This document shows, one piece after another, positions 1-5,838 of a DNA stretch of 6,710 nucleotides. This DNA comes from Klebsiella pneumoniae. GTDB taxonomy: Bacteria > Pseudomonadota > Gammaproteobacteria > Pseudomonadales > Pseudohongiellaceae. The translations under genes were made by a program, and so were the position numbers. The stretch spans positions 1-6,710 of the forward strand of contig CAMBPO010000092.1 of assembly GCA_945869725.1 (NCBI GenBank), given 5' to 3'. The notes beneath the pieces were generated by a model that did not search any database, was not told the DNA's origin, and saw only the letters and a list, made by a program, of their open reading frames with translations. Position 1 is the stretch's first letter. Every line of letters starts with the position of its first letter.

Positions 1-203
1 TCCACCTGCAGCCTGTGGATGCCAGCAACCCCGACGGCGCGCACAATTTCGGCTGGCGCGGCATCGGCGGCACGCTGTTTGTGGTTGATCCAGAAAACGA
101 ATTTTTTATGATCTACATGGAGCAGCGCCGCGGTGGCCCGCGCGGTGTAACGTTTGATAACAACACCGCACAGCGCGTGGTGTATGAAGCGGTGTTGAAT
201 TAA
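1..203 (+). CDS. Serine hydrolase / beta-lactamase family protein, C-terminal fragment
   Basis: The reading frame is open from the left edge of the window (first full codon at base 3) to a TAA at 201-203, so only about the last 66 residues are present. The piece GWRGIGGTLFVVDPENEFF followed by MIYMEQ matches the closing beta-strands of the class C beta-lactamase/EstB-like serine hydrolase fold. In that family a Gly-rich strand is followed by a strand carrying 'DP' and then a hydrophobic strand ending in M-x-Q. The catalytic S-x-x-K and Y-x-N motifs would lie to the left, outside the window. The family includes esterases, D-aminopeptidases and penicillin-binding-like enzymes, so the substrate cannot be named. 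A GTG at base 15 is only an internal valine codon, not a start. Family assignment is fairly sure; exact function is unknown. Confidence 0.75.
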   Translation, partial: HLQPVDASNPDGAHNFGWRGIGGTLFVVDPENEFFMIYMEQRRGGPRGVTFDNNTAQRVVYEAVLN

Positions 204-224
204 GGGGATAAAGTAATCGAGCAA

Positions 225-251
225 CAACGGGTGACAAGGTGTCACCCGTTG
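225..251 (+). terminator. Probable intrinsic terminator after the serine hydrolase gene
   Basis: A perfect 12-bp inverted repeat (CAACGGGTGACA at 225-236 and TGTCACCCGTTG at 240-251) closes on a 3-base AGG loop. It is followed by CTTTAGTTT, a broken T-tract. It starts 21 bp after the hydrolase stop and ends 40 bp before the WYL regulator start. It would therefore end the hydrolase transcript and insulate the regulator gene. The T-tract is weak, so termination may be partial, and the palindrome could also serve as a protein-binding site. Confidence 0.7.
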
Positions 252-291
252 CTTTAGTTTACGTAGCAATAACGCATGTCAAGGAAGATAC

Positions 292-1263
292 ATGGATAAA
301 CTCGACCGGATGCAACAGTTGCATCAACTGTTCACAACTCACCGCCAGCCCATACAGATAGGCACGCTCGCAGAGAAGCTCGAGTGTACGCCCAAGACCG
401 TAAGGCGCCTGATCGATTCTTTGCGAGATTACTTCTCTGCACCCGTGGACTACGTGCAAGGCAGAGGCTGGGCATACGTCAACGCGCCGAATCAGCTCTT
501 CCAGCTACCAGGACTCTGGTTAACGGCAGCAGAACTTCAATCAATGGCCCTGCTACTGCATGTTCTGGAGAAGTTTGGCAACGGCCTTCTGAATGAAGAA
601 CTTAAAGCCATCGAACATGAAGTTCACAAACTGCTGAAAACCCGAAAAATCAACCCAAAGTCGTTAATGGATCGCATCAAGGTGCTCCCTCTTGGACACC
701 GCACCATACCAAATGACATCTTTCTGCGGGTTGGAGACGCGCTTCTCCGATCCCAACAGATCACCATCGTCTACACAAATTTCAACAACAAGACCAGCAC
801 GCGCACCGTTAGCCCACAGAGCCTGCTTTACTATCGCGATAACTGGTATCTGGACGCGTGGTGCCATAAACAGCACGCCATACGCAGTTTCAGTCTCGCG
901 CGCATAGATCGCATCATCCAAACCGAGAACAACCAACCCGCACACATCGTTCCCCGACACGAAAGAGAGGAACATTTTTCTGGCAGTTACGGAATATTCG
1001 CCGGAAAGGGCGTTCACACGGCAACGCTGCGGTTTCAAAAAGCAATTGCACGTGAAATTTCCATGCAGCAGTGGCATCCGAAACAAGTCGGCCGATGGGA
1101 TGGCGATGACTATGTGCTTAGTTTTCAGTACAACGATGAACGCGAGCTGGTGCGCGATCTGATGAGATACGTGCCAGAGCTTATTGTCGAAAGCCCGCTT
1201 AGCTTACGCCGTAGTTTGATCGCCCGGCTGCAAGACGGGCTTAACGCACTTCAAAAACCCTGA
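292..1263 (+). CDS. WYL-domain transcriptional regulator (YafY/PafC type)
   Basis: A 323-residue cytoplasmic DNA-binding protein. Residues 1-60 form a winged helix-turn-helix of the HTH_11/DeoR type: the segment [20 protein letters not shown] carries the recognition helix and QGRGW looks like the wing. Residues about 145-210 are the WYL domain, with the signature W185-Y186-L187 in [10 protein letters not shown] followed by the conserved R198-x-F-x-x-x-R204 strand. Residues about 240-320 fit the WCX C-terminal extension. The length is usual for the family. The ATG at 292 is preceded by AAGGAAG (281-287). WYL domains are known or proposed to sense nucleic acids or nucleotide ligands, and such regulators often sit beside defence or DNA-damage genes. 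The gene ends 3 bp before a LexA box and the same-strand DinD-like gene, which suggests functional linkage (inference). The target promoter is unknown. Confidence 0.9.
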   Translation: MDKLDRMQQLHQLFTTHRQPIQIGTLAEKLECTPKTVRRLIDSLRDYFSAPVDYVQGRGWAYVNAPNQLFQLPGLWLTAAELQSMALLLHVLEKFGNGLLNEELKAIEHEVHKLLKTRKINPKSLMDRIKVLPLGHRTIPNDIFLRVGDALLRSQQITIVYTNFNNKTSTRTVSPQSLLYYRDNWYLDAWCHKQHAIRSFSLARIDRIIQTENNQPAHIVPRHEREEHFSGSYGIFAGKGVHTATLRFQKAIAREISMQQWHPKQVGRWDGDDYVLSFQYNDERELVRDLMRYVPELIVESPLSLRRSLIARLQDGLNALQKP

Positions 1264-1266
1264 TAT

Positions 1267-1286
1267 AACTGTATTTATATACAGTA
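1267..1286 (+). promoter_or_regulatory. LexA (SOS) box upstream of the DinD-like gene
   Basis: The sequence reads AA-CTGT-ATTTATAT-ACAG-TA. This has the exact CTGT-N8-ACAG core and AT-rich centre of the E. coli LexA operator consensus (TACTGTATATATATACAGTA), differing at only a couple of positions. It lies 3 bp after the WYL gene stop and about 50 bp before the DinD-like ATG, where an operator overlapping the promoter would be expected. E. coli dinD is itself a LexA-controlled gene, so the match in position and identity is mutually supporting. I could not place convincing -35 and -10 hexamers; the AT-rich box probably overlaps the -10. Confidence 0.88.
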
Positions 1287-1336
1287 CATGTTTTGTCTCA
1301 CGCGTCAACTATGTTAACCATCAGGGAGTGATAACC

Positions 1337-2176
1337 ATGAAAGCCGACATGACTCTATTCGAGGATTACAAGATTCGCCGTGTTTATGACGAGGACGCTG
1401 AAATTTGGTGGTTCTCGGTTGTTGATATTGTGCAGGTGCTGACGCAACAGGCGGATTATCAGGCCGCGCGTAACTACTGGAAAGTGCTAAAGAACCGCCT
1501 GGCCAAGGAAGGCAGCCAACTGGTTACAGGTTGTAACCAGTTGAAAATGACTGCGTCAGACGGAAAGCAGCGGATTACAGATGTCGCCACCGCCGAAACC
1601 CTGCTGCGGCTGGTACAGTCGATCCCCAGCCCGAAAGCTGAACCCATCAAACTTTGGCTGGCCAAAGTGGGCTACGAGCGCATGCAGGAGTTGGCAGACC
1701 CTGCGTTGTCCCTGAATCGTGCCCGGGAGACATGGCAAAAGCATGGCCGCAGCGAGAAATGGATTCAACAACGCATGATGGGCCAGGAGACCCGCAACAA
1801 GCTCACCGACTATTGGTCAAACCATGACATCAAGAAGGGATCAGAGTTTGCCATTCTGACAAACATCATTCATCAGGAATGGGCTGAAGTCAGCGTCAAA
1901 GAGCACAAGGAATTGAAAGGACTGAAGAGCCAGAACCTGCGTGATCACATGAGTGAAGCGGAATTAATTTTTACGGCGCTAGCTGAGTTGTCCACGCGTA
2001 AAATTGCTGAAACAAAAAACGCGACCGGCATGGATGAGAACAAAGTGGCTGCGAAGAGCGGTGGCAAGATCGCGAAGGATGCACGGGTGGCGCTTGAGGA
2101 TCAGACTGGGGGAAAGGTTGTGAATTCTGGGAATCATTTGATCTCACCAGCCAAAGGAATACGTGGGAATAATTGA
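1337..2176 (+). CDS. dinD: DinD-like Bro-N domain protein, SOS-inducible
   Basis: A 279-residue protein. Residues about 8-105 are a BRO-N/antirepressor-type domain: the [14 protein letters not shown] strand-helix, the [10 protein letters not shown] segment and [17 protein letters not shown]. The C-terminal half (about 125-265) resembles E. coli Din[16 protein letters not shown], then [20 protein letters not shown], then the [14 protein letters not shown] and E-x-x-GGK pieces. Length agrees with E. coli DinD (about 274 residues), a DNA-damage-inducible protein reported to inhibit RecA. BRO-N proteins are also common phage antirepressors, so a phage-derived origin is possible. A GTG at 1328 would add three residues, but GGGAG (1324-1328) is placed 8 bases before the ATG at 1337, so I prefer the ATG. 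The LexA box upstream predicts induction by DNA damage. A strong internal hairpin lies at 1517-1543. No clear terminator follows. Confidence 0.85.
   Translation: MKADMTLFEDYKIRRVYDEDAEIWWFSVVDIVQVLTQQADYQAARNYWKVLKNRLAKEGSQLVTGCNQLKMTASDGKQRITDVATAETLLRLVQSIPSPKAEPIKLWLAKVGYERMQELADPALSLNRARETWQKHGRSEKWIQQRMMGQETRNKLTDYWSNHDIKKGSEFAILTNIIHQEWAEVSVKEHKELKGLKSQNLRDHMSEAELIFTALAELSTRKIAETKNATGMDENKVAAKSGGKIAKDARVALEDQTGGKVVNSGNHLISPAKGIRGNN
1517..1543. repeat. Perfect 12-bp inverted repeat inside the DinD-like gene
   Basis: CAACTGGTTACA (1517-1528) and TGTAACCAGTTG (1532-1543) are exact reverse complements separated by GGT. In frame it encodes QLVTGCNQL, a segment normal for Bro-N proteins, so the coding meaning is intact. 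No T-run follows, which argues against a terminator. It may be a translational pause, a binding site, or chance. Confidence 0.8.
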
Positions 2177-2446
2177 CAGTTACGATCATTTTTCAATCGC
2201 CTGACAGTAGGGATAAATGGTTAAATTTTTGCCCTGATGACAGCAAACGTCTGGGAGCAGCCAATGCGATTCAACAGCCTAGGGCCACTTTTAAGCCACT
2301 ATAGATCCTCTGCCGGATTCAAGAGAGATTGGAAATGGGCGTTTTAGCACGAGGCTCACCCCTCACGTGTCACCTCAGTTGTCAAGGAAACCTTTACAAC
2401 TGAAAAATGATTTTGCGCGCTTTCTGGATTAGTTCAGCCTGTAAGT
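2177..2446. other. Intergenic region between the convergent DinD-like and glycosyltransferase genes
   Basis: These 270 bp contain no supportable gene on either strand. By eye the first part is AT-rich. The only clear structures are the imperfect inverted repeat at 2375-2403 and the start of the AGTTCAG repeats at 2431. No canonical terminator, tRNA, attachment site or transposon end is seen. Confidence 0.6.
2375..2403. repeat. 13-bp inverted repeat (one mismatch), possible terminator hairpin
   Basis: The arms TCAGTTGTCAAGG (2375-2387) and CCTTTACAACTGA (2391-2403) pair at 12 of 13 positions around an AAA loop. The repeat lies 43 bp beyond the minus-strand glycosyltransferase stop and 198 bp beyond the DinD-like stop, in the convergent gap where terminators for either gene would be expected. 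Neither strand has a proper T-tract directly after the stem: the plus strand continues AAAAATGATTTT. The terminator role is therefore uncertain. Confidence 0.5.
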
Positions 2447-2463
2447 TCAGCTGGTTAGTTCAG
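2431..2463. repeat. Three AGTTCAG repeats at 13-bp spacing
   Basis: AGTTCAG occurs at 2431-2437, 2444-2450 and 2457-2463, with partly similar intervening bases (CCTGTA, CTGGTT). The array spans the last codons and stop of the glycosyltransferase gene. It may be a small tandem duplication that shaped the 3' end of that gene; no function is evident. Confidence 0.45.
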
Positions 2464-3457
2464 AAAGCAAGGCGCGAGCCACCTGCCTTTGCCCTAATGC
2501 GGGGTTGATCGCCGAACCTGTTGCACTTAACGGAGTGTACGTCAGTGGATCCGTGTGACAGAAAAGGCCCACCACTTTCGCGCGGGTGCTTGCCGCAAGA
2601 TGCATGACACCACTGTCGGCACAGACAAAGAGCCCAACCGCCTCAATCATCGCCGCGACCTGCCTGACATCAGATGATTGCCAGCTGTAAACCCGTCCGG
2701 GTTCTGCCAGTTCTGCCAATTCTGTCAGTTGACCGGGTGGGGCAATCGCCAGCACCTGTAGCTCTGGCGCTATGGTTGTCAGTTCGCAAATCAGCTCTCG
2801 CCACCAGGTTATGGATAATTTTTTAAGTCCGGTTGCTTCGGTAAAAATCCCCAATACCGGCTTGTGCAACGCATGTTCACCTAACAGCTTATGAAGAATG
2901 CTGCGCGCCGCGGCGATCTCAGCGGGCGACAATCGAATATCCAGATTGGGAAACGCCTGTGATTCCGATTGCCCTTGGACACCTGATGCTCCCAAGACAG
3001 ACCGTACCAGGTAAACCGGATACTTCCCCATGTGTTGGGGTGCTTGCGATATCGCGGCCGTGAAAAAATTTGCCGCTGCCGGTTTTTGATCACTGCCAAA
3101 GCCGATTCGCAATTTTGCTCTGACAAGCGATGAATACAGGCGGGAGGTACGGGACTTTGGGCAAGGATCAACCACAAGGTCATAGTGTCTGCTGAGCAAT
3201 TTCCTCAGCACGTTCAGATACGCAGGCAGATGACTGGCACCATGGCGGGGAAACACCAGCACCCGATCAACCGTCAAAAACCCTGAAAAGAGGGCAGGGG
3301 CATCCTGACTCGAGGTGAGAACATCAATCCGGGCCCGTGGAAATTTTTTCTCTAACTCTGCGAGCAGCGGCGTCAACAGCAGGTTGTTACCCAACCTGAC
3401 GTTCGGGCGGACAATCAGAACCGATTTGATGGCTGAGAAAAATGTGCTGTCAGGCAT
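2447..3457 (-). CDS. Glycosyltransferase family 9 (heptosyltransferase-like)
   Basis: A 336-residue GT-B fold enzyme of the ADP-heptose:LPS heptosyltransferase superfamily, expected to transfer a sugar to lipopolysaccharide or another cell-envelope glycan on the cytoplasmic side of the inner membrane. Visible parts: the first Rossmann strand KSVLIVRPNVRLGNNLLLTP (11-30); a second strand RARIDVLTSS (41-50); the interdomain region around 195-220 with a second Rossmann strand (KPVLGIF) and a KKLSITWW segment; and the family hallmark CADSGVMHLAAS (279-290), the D-S-G-x-M-H-L-A loop of the donor-binding domain. The position of the catalytic Asp in WaaC/WaaF (the G-D after the first strand) is Asn24 here. 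The frame is open to an ATG at 3571, but M at 3457 puts the first strand about 10 residues from the N-terminus, as usual, and the extra 38 residues look non-conserved. The ribosome site is weak (AAGAG about 11 bases upstream). No other LPS genes are adjacent. Acceptor and donor are unknown. Confidence 0.85.
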   Translation of the reverse strand: MPDSTFFSAIKSVLIVRPNVRLGNNLLLTPLLAELEKKFPRARIDVLTSSQDAPALFSGFLTVDRVLVFPRHGASHLPAYLNVLRKLLSRHYDLVVDPCPKSRTSRLYSSLVRAKLRIGFGSDQKPAAANFFTAAISQAPQHMGKYPVYLVRSVLGASGVQGQSESQAFPNLDIRLSPAEIAAARSILHKLLGEHALHKPVLGIFTEATGLKKLSITWWRELICELTTIAPELQVLAIAPPGQLTELAELAEPGRVYSWQSSDVRQVAAMIEAVGLFVCADSGVMHLAASTRAKVVGLFCHTDPLTYTPLSATGSAINPALGQRQVARALLSELTS

Positions 3458-3505
3458 TTGGCTTGATCTCTTGTCATCGACAGAGCCTGCAGTATGCGTT
3501 TGATA

Positions 3506-3524
3506 ACTTAAACAAACCTTAAGT
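3506..3524. repeat. Short palindrome in the glycosyltransferase/hicA divergent region
   Basis: ACTTAA (3506-3511) and TTAAGT (3519-3524) form a perfect 6-bp inverted repeat around 7 bases. It lies about 50 bp upstream of the minus-strand glycosyltransferase start, a position suited to an operator, but it is short enough to occur by chance. Confidence 0.3.
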
Positions 3525-3631
3525 GGCGGGTGGCGGCCATGAGAAAACGAACCACGCAAACCGACGTTCATACGGCTATAACGACCTCAGTGTTGGCTTG
3601 ATTCGACCGCATAAAAAAGGGACTGCACCAG

Positions 3632-3650
3632 CGTGTGTATACGTGTGTAT
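3632..3650 (+). promoter_or_regulatory. Candidate HicB operator: direct repeat upstream of hicA
   Basis: CGTGTGTAT occurs twice exactly one helical turn apart (3632-3640 and 3642-3650), ending 13 bp before the hicA start. The first copy runs into the small palindrome GTATAC. Ribbon-helix-helix regulators commonly bind short half-sites repeated at about one turn, and the HicB encoded here ends in such a domain. HicAB operons are known to be autoregulated through HicB. Binding here is inference. TATGAT at 3648-3653 resembles a -10 but sits too close to the ribosome site to be convincing. Confidence 0.45.
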
Positions 3651-3663
3651 GATAGGGTGTGCT

Positions 3664-3846
3664 ATGGACAGCAAAGAGATTATCAAGGTGCTCGAAACTA
3701 ATGGCTGGATGCTGGTTGCTGTCAAAGGCAGTCATTTTCAATTTAGGCATCATTCAAAGACAGGCAGTGTAACCGTCCCGCATCCCCGGAAGGATCTGCC
3801 CAATGGGACCTTCAATTCTATTTTGAAGCACGCAGAACTCAAATGA
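3664..3846 (+). CDS. hicA: HicA-family mRNA interferase toxin
   Basis: A 60-residue protein, the usual size for HicA. It has the double-stranded-RNA-binding-like fold of the family: an N-terminal helix with KEIIKVLETNGW (4-15), then the catalytic strand AVKGSHFQFRHH with the conserved G22-S23-H24, and the closing TVPHPRKDLPNGTFNSILKHA (37-57), a very typical HicA C-terminus. Family members cleave mRNA or tmRNA and stop growth when not bound by HicB. The start at 3664 follows AGGG (3654-3657) by 6 bases. An upstream extension of the frame to 3523 adds 47 residues unlike the family and is rejected. The gene ends 19 bp before hicB, so the two form an operon. The catalytic histidine is present, so the toxin appears intact. 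Confidence 0.93.
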   Translation: MDSKEIIKVLETNGWMLVAVKGSHFQFRHHSKTGSVTVPHPRKDLPNGTFNSILKHAELK

Positions 3847-3865
3847 GCATAGTAGGAGCAACTTC

Positions 3866-4258
3866 ATGTTTTACCCCATCGTGATCCATAAAGACCCTGA
3901 CAGCACCTTCGGCGTAACCGTGCCGGATTTGCCCGGCTGTTTCTCTGCGGGCGATACATTGAATGAAGCACTCCGCATGTCGCAGGAGGCAATCGAACTT
4001 CACATTGAAGGCCTGCTCGAAGACAAAGATGCGGTGCCAATGCCAAGTTCGATCGATGAACACCAGAGCTCAAATGAATTTACAGGCGGAATCTGGGCAC
4101 TGGTTGATGTTGATCTGGATAAATTGATGGGGCCGGCTGAACGCATCAATATCAGCGTGCCCAGATTTGCGCTCAGAAAAATTGATGCGGCGGCAGCAAA
4201 AGCCGGCATGAATCGATCACAATTTCTTGTCAGAACGGCATTATCGGCGTCGATTTAG
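3866..4258 (+). CDS. hicB: HicB-family antitoxin with C-terminal ribbon-helix-helix domain
   Basis: A 130-residue antitoxin partner of the preceding toxin. Residues 1-60 are the partly degenerate RNase H-like HicB domain: YPIVIHKDPDSTFGVTVPDL, then PGCFSAGDTLNEAL, then the helix SQEAIELHIEGL. This domain neutralises HicA by direct binding. Residues about 92-127 (ERINISVPRFALRKIDAAAA and on through MNRSQFLVRTAL) are an Arc/CopG-like ribbon-helix-helix domain with the usual strand, helix, helix order. This is a known class of HicB, which binds the operon promoter as repressor. A strong AGGAG (3854-3858) lies 7 bases before the ATG, stronger than the hicA site, consistent with antitoxin being made in excess. 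Both domains look intact. Confidence 0.93.
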   Translation: MFYPIVIHKDPDSTFGVTVPDLPGCFSAGDTLNEALRMSQEAIELHIEGLLEDKDAVPMPSSIDEHQSSNEFTGGIWALVDVDLDKLMGPAERINISVPRFALRKIDAAAAKAGMNRSQFLVRTALSASI

Positions 4259-4324
4259 AGTTTGTTTTCCGCCTCAACCTCGGACCGCTTCGACAGCAGG
4301 CATACTACAATCATCTCTGACCTC

Positions 4325-4364
4325 ACCAGAACCCCGTGAGCCCTGAAAACCATGGGATTCTGGT
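4325..4364. repeat. Imperfect 11-bp inverted repeat downstream of hicB
   Basis: ACCAGAACCCC (4325-4335) and GGGATTCTGGT (4354-4364) pair at 10 of 11 positions across an 18-base loop. It lies between the hicB stop and the transporter start. It could end the hicAB transcript or act as a control element for the transporter. There is no T-tract after the stem, so I do not call it a terminator. The rest of the 4259-4457 gap shows no gene. Confidence 0.4.
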
Positions 4365-4457
4365 CTCTACTTGTTAACGTACAGACGCTTGCGTTGTTTA
4401 CATTTCCAGCGCAATATCGCGGCGTTTGTGAAAACAATAATGAGCAGAGGAGCTTTT

Positions 4458-5831
4458 ATGACGGCACAACAATCGGCTGCTGCGGCGCCAATCGATCAAC
4501 ACACCCAAGCCAATATGCGCAAGGTGGCCCTGACCTCGCTTGCGGGCACATCCATCGAATGGTATGACTTTTTCCTCTACGGCACGGCTGCCGCACTGGT
4601 CTTCCCAATCCTGTTTTTCCCGGCTGATATGCCACCAATGGTGGCGTTAATTGCCTCCTTCAGCACCTTTGCCATAGGCTTCCTGGCGCGTCCACTGGGC
4701 GGCATCATTTTTGGTCACTTCGGTGACCGTGTGGGGCGCAAAAAAGTCCTGGTGATTGCGCTGCTGATGATGGGCGTTGCCACAACGCTGATTGGATTGT
4801 TGCCGACCTATGCGTTTGCGGGGCCGCTGGCGCCCATCCTGCTGGTGTTGCTGCGATTTGTGCAGGGCCTGGCCATCGGCGGGCAGTGGGGCGGCGCGAT
4901 GCTGCTGGTCACTGAAACCGCGCCGCCAACCAAACGCGGTTGGTACGGCGCCTATGCACAGGCGGGCGCACCCATCGGGGTGATTCTGGCTAACCTTGCC
5001 TTCCTGCTGATCAGTTATACCGTCTCTGAAGAAGCGTTTATGAGCTGGGGCTGGCGGGTGCCCTTTATGGCCAGCGTCATACTGATTGGTATCAGCATGT
5101 ATGTGCAGCTGCATCTTGAAGACACCCCTGCGTTTAAAGAGCTGGAGCGTCTTAAAATCGAGCGTCAGAAGGCCGGTCTTGCCCCGGCAAAAGAAGCCGT
5201 AACACGCTCTCCGGTGCTGGAAGCGCTTCGCCTGTATCCTAAGCGCATCATGCTGGCGGCCGGCGCCTTCCTGTCTATTCAGGTGACGTTCTACATCATG
5301 ATTGCGTTTGTGGTGGCTTATGGCAGCAGCGCGGCTGGGGGTGTGGGATTGTCGCGAAATACCATGCTGTCGGCGGTACTGATTGCCTCGGCGGTACAGA
5401 TTCCGTTCCAGTTCTGGGCTGCGCATTACTCAGATACACACGGTCGACGTGGCATCTTTATGTTGGGCGCCTTGCTGACCGGACTGTGGGGTTTTGCGTT
5501 GTTCCCGCTGATTGATACCGGCAACTTTGTGCTGATCACCGTGGCTATAGCAGTAGGGCTGGGCTTTATGGGGCTGCAGTACGGCCCTCAGGCGGCATTT
5601 TTTACCGAGCTGTTCTCCACCAAAGTGCGCTACTCAGGAGCTTCTCTGGGTTATCAGATTGGTGCCATTGTGGGTGGCGCGTTGGCGCCAACAATTGCCG
5701 TGTTGCTGTGGAATGAGTACGGGATTGTTTACGTGTCCGGCTACATCATGTTGGCATCGCTGGCGACACTGTGGTCGGTGTGGATGTTGACTGAGACACA
5801 CGGCACGGACATTCACGCGGAACACAACTGA
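4458..5831 (+). CDS. MFS transporter, metabolite:H+ symporter (MHS) family
   Basis: A 457-residue inner-membrane protein with about 12 hydrophobic segments, expected to import an organic acid or zwitterion with protons. Family signs in order: LAGTSIEWYDFFLYGTAAAL in helix 1 (28-47), a strong MHS signature; the loop 2-3 motif GHFGDRVGRKK (86-96); RFVQGLAIGGQWGGAMLLVTE in helix 4 (133-153) with the following PP-x-x-RGWYG; a polar central loop (about 222-255); and the second-half repeat HYSDTHGRRG in loop 8-9 (323-332). E. coli relatives are ShiA (shikimate), KgtP (2-oxoglutarate), ProP (proline/betaine) and YhjE; substrate cannot be read from the sequence. It lacks the long C-terminal coiled coil of ProP, so osmosensing is unlikely. 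AGAGGAG (4446-4452) lies 5 bases before the ATG at 4458. Upstream in-frame codons back to 4371 lack such a site. The next gene converges with only 7 bp between stops. Confidence 0.9.
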   Translation: MTAQQSAAAAPIDQHTQANMRKVALTSLAGTSIEWYDFFLYGTAAALVFPILFFPADMPPMVALIASFSTFAIGFLARPLGGIIFGHFGDRVGRKKVLVIALLMMGVATTLIGLLPTYAFAGPLAPILLVLLRFVQGLAIGGQWGGAMLLVTETAPPTKRGWYGAYAQAGAPIGVILANLAFLLISYTVSEEAFMSWGWRVPFMASVILIGISMYVQLHLEDTPAFKELERLKIERQKAGLAPAKEAVTRSPVLEALRLYPKRIMLAAGAFLSIQVTFYIMIAFVVAYGSSAAGGVGLSRNTMLSAVLIASAVQIPFQFWAAHYSDTHGRRGIFMLGALLTGLWGFALFPLIDTGNFVLITVAIAVGLGFMGLQYGPQAAFFTELFSTKVRYSGASLGYQIGAIVGGALAPTIAVLLWNEYGIVYVSGYIMLASLATLWSVWMLTETHGTDIHAEHN

Positions 5832-5838
5832 CAGACGA

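Noticed and set aside
664..1086. Minus-strand frame (140 codons) opposite the WYL gene
   Set aside because: It is fully covered by a gene with clear HTH and WYL motifs; there is no domain or ribosome site on the opposite strand.
2431..2463. AGTTCAG repeats as a CRISPR-like or attachment array
   Set aside because: The repeats are too short (7 bp) with 6-bp spacers and there are only three copies; a minor tandem duplication is simpler.
3458..3571. Longer N-terminus for the glycosyltransferase (start at 3571)
   Set aside because: The added 38 residues precede the normal first Rossmann strand and show no family similarity; the start at 3457 gives standard length.
3523..3663. Longer N-terminus for HicA (start at 3523)
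   Set aside because: HicA proteins are about 60 residues, the extra part is unlike the family and would run through the probable promoter, and AGGG precedes the ATG at 3664.
4371..4457. Longer N-terminus for the transporter (start at 4371)
   Set aside because: AGAGGAG sits 5 bases before the ATG at 4458; the upstream start is a TTG codon without a comparable ribosome site.
4647..5426. Long minus-strand open frame (259 codons) opposite the transporter
   Set aside because: It is the antisense shadow of a well-supported membrane transporter gene; its product is rich in Arg, His and Gln with no recognisable domain, and there is no ribosome site.
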